Shown: positions 37,099-41,408 of the stretch, one piece after another
How the letters are laid out: every line of letters starts with the position of its first letter
How positions within the stretch are numbered: the stretch's first letter is position 1
Origin: a virus
Strand: one strand, 5' to 3'
Length of the DNA: 41,408 nt
IMG/VR virus record: IMGVR_UViG_3300025241_000078
Location: 1-41,408 of that record
Notes under the pieces: model-generated
What the model was told of the DNA's origin: nothing
The model's input: the letters and a program-made list of their open reading frames with translations, nothing else
Database searches by the model: none
Made by a program: the position numbers and the translations under genes

Positions 37099-37509
37099 AT
37101 GGAAAAGAGTTACGAATGGTTGCTTGGCGAACTGCTCCAACAGGCAAGCGCCGAGGTAGAAGCGGCAGGGACCCTTAGAGGCGACCATGCCCAGGGGGCA
37201 CAAGCCGTTAGAATTGGTATCGGGCGCCTCAAATTCGAGGCGCTCTGCAGGGACACTAGGGCTCGGCTTGGGAGTCCTTGGGCGCCACTGAACGATCTCG
37301 AGGCCGCTCAGTACCTGGTACTTCAGAAGTACAGCTGGACGATCGAGTACGTGCGGGGCTTGTCCCGTGAACAGTTGATGTTTGCGCTGACGCGAGAGAT
37401 TCACGACTTCCAGCTGCCGGACGACGCGCGATCGGCCGCTAAGGGCTGGGCGACCAGATATGGCGTCTGGGATCAGCTCAGAGATCACCTTGACGACCCT
37501 GCTCAATAA
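37099..37509 (+). CDS. Opposite-strand soluble protein of unknown function
   Basis: A 136-residue mostly helical protein (MEKSYEWLLGELLQQASAEV, LEAAQYLVLQKYSWTIEYVRG, REQLMFALTREIHDF) with no signal or membrane segment. It runs rightward inside the leftward early region, with GGAGG eight bases before the ATG, and its 3' end overlaps the 93-residue leftward gene by 32 bases. The placement, its own ribosome site and reversed direction fit an inserted moron with its own promoter. No family is recognised. Confidence 0.6.
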   Translation: MEKSYEWLLGELLQQASAEVEAAGTLRGDHAQGAQAVRIGIGRLKFEALCRDTRARLGSPWAPLNDLEAAQYLVLQKYSWTIEYVRGLSREQLMFALTREIHDFQLPDDARSAAKGWATRYGVWDQLRDHLDDPAQ

Positions 37510-37759
37510 AAGCCTTTGAGTGCTCGGCCCGCTCACGCTCTACGGCCGCTTGCGCTTCATGCCACGCGGCCTTTTCTGCGTGGCTCATGCCATCGCGCCG
37601 CGCAAACGTTGCGTTACCGAGTGTTTTCGTCCAGACAACAAACGGCGGCGTGTCGCCGCTTAGAAACGCCTCGGCTTCAACCATCTTTCGTGCATGCTCG
37701 AGCGGCTCGCTGCTCCGCCCTGCTGCTTCCAAGGCAATCTCTTTTTCGCGAGGTGTCAT
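37478..37759 (-). CDS. Small early protein downstream of the Cro-like gene
   Basis: A 93-residue, charged helical protein (REKEIALEAAGRSSEPLEHARKMVEA, MSHAEKAAWHEAQAAVERERAEHSKAF) with a short beta stretch between (PPFVVWTKTLGNATFAR). GAGGA precedes the ATG, which lies nine bases after the Cro-like stop, so it is the second gene of the leftward early transcript. In lambdoid order this is the place of cII-like regulators, but no helix-turn-helix is evident. The role is unknown. Confidence 0.6.
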   Translation of the reverse strand: MTPREKEIALEAAGRSSEPLEHARKMVEAEAFLSGDTPPFVVWTKTLGNATFARRDGMSHAEKAAWHEAQAAVERERAEHSKAFIEQGRQGDL

Positions 37760-37768
37760 GACAATTCC

Positions 37769-38161
37769 TCAATCATTGGCGATCCGCTGCAGCGTGCCGG
37801 CGATCTTCTCGGCGCTCTCCAGCAGCTCTTTGGCTTCTTGGGTGGATAGATCGGTGTCGCGCCGGCCCCGGCGGTCGGCTGGCTTGCGCGGCGCTCGAAG
37901 GTCGTTGTGGATCGGCTGGCTGCCGGCGGCACTGCTGTCTTCCGATTGGAAGCGCTCCGGATAGAGCACATGGATCTCCGTGAGCCTCCCTTCGAAGACC
38001 TTGCAGAGGTTTTCCGCTAGCTGGGCTGATGCGCGCTGCTTTCCTCGCTCAACTCGAGAAAGGTTTCCCGTGTCGGTGGAATCGCCAAGCGCAGCTAGCC
38101 GCGCTGTCACGTCAGCGAGGCGCCAACCCTTTTCGGTCCGGGCTTTTTTCAGGGGAGACAT
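37769..38161 (-). CDS. Cro-like XRE-family regulator
   Basis: A 130-residue protein with an N-terminal helix-turn-helix (residues 1-60: SPLKKARTEKGWRLADVTARL, DSTDTGNLSRVERGKQRAS) and a charged C-terminal tail (DTDLSTQEAKELLESAEKIAG). The recognition-helix segment TDTGNLSRVERGKQ is nearly identical to that of the divergent CI-like repressor, so both should read the same operators. It is the first gene of the leftward early transcript, facing the repressor gene over 120 bases. AAGGA lies about seven bases before the ATG. Confidence 0.8.
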   Translation of the reverse strand: MSPLKKARTEKGWRLADVTARLAALGDSTDTGNLSRVERGKQRASAQLAENLCKVFEGRLTEIHVLYPERFQSEDSSAAGSQPIHNDLRAPRKPADRRGRRDTDLSTQEAKELLESAEKIAGTLQRIAND

Positions 38162-38197
38162 TCGTTGTCCTTATGCGCTCTTGCAATGACTGCTGAT

Positions 38198-38260
38198 TCT
38201 GCGCAATGCGCAGATTTACCGCAACCAAAATCTGCGCAGTGCGCTTTGCGCGAGACGCAG
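38198..38260. promoter_or_regulatory. Three operator sites between Cro-like and CI-like genes
   Basis: The perfect 17-base palindrome TCTGCGCAATGCGCAGA is at 38198-38214. Two imperfect copies, TCTGCGCAGTGCGC (38231-38247) and TTTGCGCGAGACGCAGA (38244-38260), overlap in the second half of the gap. They lie between the divergent starts at 38161 and 38282, the usual layout of a three-operator lysogeny switch. Confidence 0.75.
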
Positions 38261-38281
38261 AAAATCCGGACGATTCTCCCC

Positions 38282-38908
38282 ATGGATATAGGGAATACGA
38301 TTCGCAAAGCGAGGAAGGCCAAAGGCTTAACCCTCGAAGTCCTCGCGCTCCAGGTCGGAACGGACACTGGGAACTTGTCGCGCCTGGAAAGAGGCAAGCA
38401 AGGCGCTAGTCGCGAGCTACTTGGGAAGCTAATGGAGGCGCTTGGACTGTCACTCGCTGAAGGCGTCGCCGAGGCGACCAACGTTGGGATGGCTCCTCAG
38501 CCAGACCGCCTGTACCGATATCCGGTCGTCAGCGCCGTCGAGGCCGGCGGCTGGGTCGAAGCCGTTCAGCCTTACGAGCCCGGCGCGGAAGACACCTTCG
38601 AGCTCACCGACTACCAGGCACGCGGTCCAGCGTTCTGGCTGCGGGTCAGCGGTGACTCTATGACCTCGCCCACGCCTCCTAGCATTCCCGAGGGGCACCT
38701 CATTCTGGTCGACACCGGCCTGACGCCGTCACCTGGCGATCTCGTCGTCGCCAAGCTGGACAATGAGAACACCGCAACTTTCAAAAGGCTGGTCAGCGAC
38801 GCGGGCCAGCTTTACTTGAAACCCTTAAATTCCTCGTACCGGATGATCCCAATCGACGGCAGCTGCCGACTGATTGGCGTCGTTAAGGAAGCGAAGGTAA
38901 AGCTGTAA
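38282..38908 (+). CDS. CI/LexA-type prophage repressor
   Basis: A 208-residue repressor. Residues 1-60 form an XRE helix-turn-helix (DIGNTIRKARKAKGLTLEVLA, TDTGNLSRLERGKQGAS). Residues 75-208 form an S24 peptidase domain with the Ala88-Gly89 self-cleavage site in AVEAGGW, nucleophile Ser126 in VSGDSM and general base Lys168 in TATFKRL. RecA-stimulated self-cleavage should induce the prophage. The ATG at 38282 is chosen over the frame's earlier start at 38165, which would run through the operators. No good ribosome site is seen, so translation may be weak or leaderless. Genes downstream are probably expressed in the lysogen. Confidence 0.9.
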   Translation: MDIGNTIRKARKAKGLTLEVLALQVGTDTGNLSRLERGKQGASRELLGKLMEALGLSLAEGVAEATNVGMAPQPDRLYRYPVVSAVEAGGWVEAVQPYEPGAEDTFELTDYQARGPAFWLRVSGDSMTSPTPPSIPEGHLILVDTGLTPSPGDLVVAKLDNENTATFKRLVSDAGQLYLKPLNSSYRMIPIDGSCRLIGVVKEAKVKL

Positions 38909-38938
38909 CAAGGCGCGATGGGCGCAGGGAGGCGTGTC

Positions 38939-39205
38939 ATGAAGATCACCGCAGCGGTACTGGCAGGCTTGCTACCTTTTTCGGCGCTAGCTTGGGATGG
39001 CTATGACTCAGAGTCCGGCGCCTCCGTCGAGATTGAGAGCGGCAATCTGGTCAGGCCTGGCGAAACCATCGAATTCTACGATCACGATTCTGGGGAGTAC
39101 CTGTCCGCGGATGTCGAGTCGATGTCCAGCTATGGCTCATCGGTTGAGGTTGAAGTCTACGACCACGACAGCGGCGAGTACCGAACCCTAGAGATGGACG
39201 ACTGA
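38939..39205 (+). CDS. DUF5334 secreted protein
   Basis: An 88-residue protein with a signal peptide (MKITAAVLAGLLPFSALA, cut before WDGYD). The mature part matches DUF5334: WDGYDSESGASVEIESGNLV, RPGETIEFYDHDSGEYLSADVES, and a repeat of the YDHDSGEY segment (about residues 45-52 and 76-83). It is acidic and likely periplasmic. The start has GGGAGG six bases upstream. It begins 30 bases after the repressor gene, so it is a probable lysogenic-conversion gene. The function of the family is unknown. Confidence 0.8.
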   Translation: MKITAAVLAGLLPFSALAWDGYDSESGASVEIESGNLVRPGETIEFYDHDSGEYLSADVESMSSYGSSVEVEVYDHDSGEYRTLEMDD

Positions 39206-39228
39206 ATCGGAACGGCCTGGGAACAGTA

Positions 39229-39759
39229 ATGATCTGGGAAGCCATACCAGCAATAGTAGCTGTCGCCGGAGCGGCCTGGACGTATGGTTCGGCCGGCGAT
39301 GTCCGCCGGGCAAACTTTCGCGCTTGGCTCTTAGCCCACCTGCAGCGCGCCAAACCGGTAACCGTGAAGATCCTGGCCAAGGCGTTTATCTTTGGGATGG
39401 GAGTCTTGGCGGGCGCGATCGTTTGGACGTCTGCACGCGAAATTTTCGAGTTTCGAACAAGCTTGGAACCCATGACACGCCGCGACGTGTTTCAGTTTTT
39501 GCTGAGCGCCTTCAACCTGGTCTGCTATGCAGCACTGTGCTTCACCTGCGTACTTTTTCTCATAAAGCCTGATCGCAAGAAGATCCCGCTCGTCCTGGCT
39601 GAGGGGCAGGACATCACAGTGACGTTAAAGGGCGAGCCCGACATCGCAGCGTTCACCGAGGCGATGAAGCAAGGCATCTCTGTGACTGTAGGCGTGCGAA
39701 ACGGAGAGTTGCACATCGACGCTCAAAATGTGAAAGGCTTTTCTTTCACTAAGTCCTGA
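39229..39759 (+). CDS. Membrane protein with C-terminal soluble domain
   Basis: A 176-residue protein. Membrane segments lie at about 4-20 (weak), 48-68 (ILAKAFIFGMGVLAGAIVWT) and 91-111 (LLSAFNLVCYAALCFTCVLFL). A soluble 60-residue end follows (LVLAEGQDITVTLKGEPDIAAF, MKQGISVTVGVRNGELHIDA) with a beta-alpha-beta look. It lies in the cargo region between the DUF5334 and RsmN-like genes, all in the same direction with short gaps. No family is recognised. A membrane sensor or exclusion protein is possible, but not shown. Confidence 0.7.
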   Translation: MIWEAIPAIVAVAGAAWTYGSAGDVRRANFRAWLLAHLQRAKPVTVKILAKAFIFGMGVLAGAIVWTSAREIFEFRTSLEPMTRRDVFQFLLSAFNLVCYAALCFTCVLFLIKPDRKKIPLVLAEGQDITVTLKGEPDIAAFTEAMKQGISVTVGVRNGELHIDAQNVKGFSFTKS

Positions 39760-39783
39760 AATCAAACGCAAGGAAGCGAAACC

Positions 39784-39990
39784 ATGAGCAATCTAGTACT
39801 CACCCGCCGCGAAGGCGAAAAGATCACGCTGCGCGTTCAGCCGGGCACAAACGCTGACGACCTGTTAGCTCAGCTTCTGCTGGACGGCATCACCGTGACG
39901 GTAAAAGGCATTGAGGGCAGTCGCGCTCAGATCGCGATCGAAGCACCGCTCGACCTGCAGATATTGCGGAGCGAGCTGGAAGAGGCCTGA
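39784..39990 (+). CDS. CsrA-family RNA-binding protein, RsmN/RsmF-like
   Basis: A 68-residue protein. The start NLVLTRREGEKITL is the CsrA/Rsm first strand. It is followed by an insert of about 20 residues predicted as a helix (NADDLLAQLLLDG) and the end ITVTVKGIEGSRAQIAIEAPLDLQILRSEL. This order, with a helix between strands, is that of Pseudomonas aeruginosa RsmN/RsmF rather than of RsmA/CsrA. The key RNA-contacting arginine (Arg44 of CsrA, Arg62 of RsmN) aligns with Gln49; an Arg lies two residues earlier at 47. AAGGAAGCG precedes the ATG. It may bind GGA motifs in host or phage mRNA, or act as a dominant-negative or RNA-sequestering variant. Confidence 0.8.
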   Translation: MSNLVLTRREGEKITLRVQPGTNADDLLAQLLLDGITVTVKGIEGSRAQIAIEAPLDLQILRSELEEA

Positions 39991-40046
39991 GCGGCGGTGT
40001 GGCGCTCCGCAACAGCACCGCTTGATCAAAACAGAGGTAGCGCGAC

Positions 40047-40133
40047 ATGGAGATGCAAGCCGCGGCGCAGTCCAGCCAAACGGTGATATCAAATTTGCTT
40101 CTATACCTCGGAAGGTATAATGTTCACGCTTAG
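40047..40133 (+). CDS. Possible 28-residue leader peptide before the toxin gene
   Basis: A short frame (MEMQAAAQSSQTVISNLLLY...) with AGAGG about eight bases upstream. It ends 14 bases inside the toxin gene in another frame, so ribosomes translating it would cross the palindrome at 40102-40119. It could act as a leader coupling toxin translation, or be chance. Composition gives no further clue. Confidence 0.3.
   Translation: MEMQAAAQSSQTVISNLLLYLGRYNVHA
40102..40119. promoter_or_regulatory. Palindrome over the toxin ribosome binding site
   Basis: TATACCT-CGGA-AGGTATA is a perfect inverted repeat ending at the base before the toxin ATG. Its right arm and centre include the ribosome site GGAAGG. 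It fits an operator for the antitoxin or toxin-antitoxin complex, or an RNA hairpin hiding the ribosome site. TATAAT overlaps the ATG itself (40116-40121). Confidence 0.55.
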
Positions 40134-40527
40134 TCTTGCGCCTGGCGCGCAGGCCGATCTCAGGCGGCTAGCCACTACAGACGGGCCAGCAGCGGCAATG
40201 ATCGTCGCCGTGTTGCAAGAAATTCAAGGCGACCCATCGCTGCTAGATGCACTGACCATCCATGATTTTGAGGATGTGTTCCCTGAAACTGAACATGATT
40301 TCAATGTCAAACATTGGTGGGAGCACTACAGAAAAGGAAGAAATCTCTGGCGACTTAAGGTTATCGACTCCAAAAGATCTTTACTTCGCTATAGAGTTAT
40401 TTACGGATATGCAATGCGAGAGCAAGCATATTATGTACTCGGAATAGTACATCGAGATCATTGCTATGTTACAAGCCACCCTGATACGCAAAGAATACTC
40501 AGAGAATACTTTGAGTATTGCGAATAA
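40120..40527 (+). CDS. RelE/HigB-type toxin
   Basis: A 135-residue protein starting MFTLSLAPGAQADLRRLATTD. The central pattern WRLKVIDSKRSLLRYRVIYGY and YYVLGIVHRDHCY matches RelE/HigB superfamily mRNA-cleaving toxins. The C-terminal YFEYCE is AT-rich in DNA. It is followed 70 bases later by an XRE antitoxin, the toxin-first order of higBA systems. The DNA of its 3' half and the gap after it is markedly richer in A and T than the rest of the window, which suggests later acquisition. The likely function is stabilisation or phage defence. Confidence 0.8.
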   Translation: MFTLSLAPGAQADLRRLATTDGPAAAMIVAVLQEIQGDPSLLDALTIHDFEDVFPETEHDFNVKHWWEHYRKGRNLWRLKVIDSKRSLLRYRVIYGYAMREQAYYVLGIVHRDHCYVTSHPDTQRILREYFEYCE

Positions 40528-40597
40528 AGAATTTTTCTTCAGCAGTACTGCTATACAGGCTCGGCCGACAACACATTTCGTGCAGCCTGTAACCTAC

Positions 40598-40966
40598 ATG
40601 TTCAAGACGGCCGAAAACTTAAACGCGAATAACACAGGCTTAGTTGGAATCTCCGACTTTGCCGAGCTTCTGACTAAGGAAGTCGATGGCTTTGGGGATT
40701 TGCTTGCAGATGCCACGAAGTCGTTAGGTAAAGAGATTAATAAAGGGCGCATAACTTTACGCTCGTTGCGGATGAATAGAGGAATTTCTCAAACGCAACT
40801 TGCAAAGGAACTCGGGACCAGCCAGTCGCACATAGCCCGTATCGAAAACCGACCAGAAGCAATGATGATAGGCACAGCGATCAAACTTTCGAAAGCACTC
40901 CGCGTAGACGTAAGCATGATCGCAGCCCTAGCGGAAGGCACCGAAATTGGCACTTCAAATGACTAG
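40598..40966 (+). CDS. XRE-type antitoxin
   Basis: A 122-residue protein. The first 50 residues are a helical toxin-binding-type region (ISDFAELLTKEVDGFGDLLADATKSLGKEI). Residues 50-110 are a helix-turn-helix (RITLRSLRMNRGISQTQLAKELGTSQSHIARIE). It should neutralise the toxin encoded just before it and repress through the palindrome at 40102-40119. The ATG at 40598 is preferred because the longer frame (from 40466) overlaps the toxin; its own ribosome site is weak. It ends eight bases inside the following gene. Confidence 0.75.
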   Translation: MFKTAENLNANNTGLVGISDFAELLTKEVDGFGDLLADATKSLGKEINKGRITLRSLRMNRGISQTQLAKELGTSQSHIARIENRPEAMMIGTAIKLSKALRVDVSMIAALAEGTEIGTSND

Positions 40967-41408
40967 ATACATTACTGCTACGTATTGCGACGACATCCGA
41001 CATGAGGTCGGAGGCAAATTTTCTCTAATGGGCATCTATACCGGATCGCTTATGGTTGAAACCATGCCGGTCACGCTCCCAAAGCTGTGCCTTCACGTTG
41101 CCATATCTACACCCGCAGAAAACCCGTTTAAAGAGATGCGCTTTGTCGTGCTTCACAACGACTCGACGCTAGCGGAAGTTTCCGTTTCGGAAGACGAACT
41201 AACTCAGGCGACACCTCCAGCGCCTGACACTGACATCAATCAGCACCAGCTCCGGCAGAAATTATCCTTTAACTTCGTTTTCTCTCCGCTCGTCCTCACG
41301 GAGCCTGGGAAAATCACACTAAGAGCCTATACGGAATCGGGCGAACTTCGCGGCCCGAGCCTACGGTTGGATTTGGCCCCTGATAACACAGTGTTTCCGG
41401 CCGGCTAA
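40959..41408 (+). CDS. DUF6941-like protein overlapping the antitoxin gene
   Basis: A 149-residue protein starting MTRYITATYCDDIRHEVGGK and continuing FSLMGIYTGSLMV..MPVTLPKLCLHV, a pattern I associate with DUF6941 proteins. The body is beta-rich, resembling an immunoglobulin or C2-like sandwich (MRFVVLHNDSTLAEVSV, KITLRAYTESGELRG). It starts eight bases before the antitoxin stop, so translation is coupled and the three genes form one operon. The function of the family is unknown. The window ends on its stop codon. Confidence 0.65.
   Translation: MTRYITATYCDDIRHEVGGKFSLMGIYTGSLMVETMPVTLPKLCLHVAISTPAENPFKEMRFVVLHNDSTLAEVSVSEDELTQATPPAPDTDINQHQLRQKLSFNFVFSPLVLTEPGKITLRAYTESGELRGPSLRLDLAPDNTVFPAG

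Noticed and set aside
1-41408. CRISPR array, insertion sequence or diversity-generating retroelement
   Set aside because: No regularly spaced direct repeats, transposase frame, reverse transcriptase or template/variable repeat pair was seen.

Overview
The window is almost entirely a prophage of a short-tailed (podovirus-like) temperate phage, lying beside a few hundred bases of host chromosome at the left end. The host is most likely a Pseudomonas-type gammaproteobacterium. This is inferred from the high GC content, the style of the phage modules and a protein resembling the Pseudomonas RNA-binding regulator RsmN/RsmF. The left edge holds a host-type small membrane protein gene, a bidirectional terminator and the 3' part of a tRNA-Cys gene (360-409), which is the probable integration scar. 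No integrase and no second attachment site are visible, so the element probably continues past 41408.

Layout, left to right. (a) 645-1225: two rightward genes, a secreted repeat protein and a small membrane protein. (b) 1226-30785: a long leftward late region, read from right to left as holin, spanin pair Rz/Rz1 (Rz1 nested inside Rz), small terminase, large terminase, portal, scaffold, major capsid, adaptor/connector proteins, tail and fibre proteins, an M15-type endolysin, a lambda J-like DUF1983 fibre, internal virion proteins and a 2741-residue polyvalent protein. The giant protein is presumably ejected with the DNA. Several stretches are chained by ATGA-type stop/start overlaps. (c) 31249-38161: the leftward early region with a Cro-like regulator, small proteins, lambda O-like and P-like replication genes with iteron-like repeats inside the O gene, DUF1367 and DUF1364/YbcO-like proteins, a RuvC-like resolvase, and trailing genes of unknown role. 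(d) 38282-41408: rightward genes starting with a CI/LexA-type repressor, followed by a cargo region: a DUF5334 secreted protein, a membrane protein, an RsmN-like CsrA-family protein, a RelE/HigB-type toxin, an XRE antitoxin and a DUF6941 protein overlapping the antitoxin.

The genes form a normal lysogeny/lytic switch: CI and Cro-like regulators diverge over three TCTGCGCA-type operator sites. They control an O/P replication module and a podovirus morphogenesis and lysis module. The large terminase is broken, however. Its ATPase half and its C-terminal half lie in different frames and the stretch that should join them, holding most of the nuclease domain, is missing. The prophage is therefore probably unable to package its own DNA although the rest of the late region looks intact.

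The least understood parts are the cargo between the repressor and the right edge, the RsmN-like protein whose conserved RNA-binding arginine appears replaced, the three-gene toxin-antitoxin unit with a palindrome over the toxin ribosome binding site, and the giant polyvalent protein with two separate metallopeptidase-like motifs.
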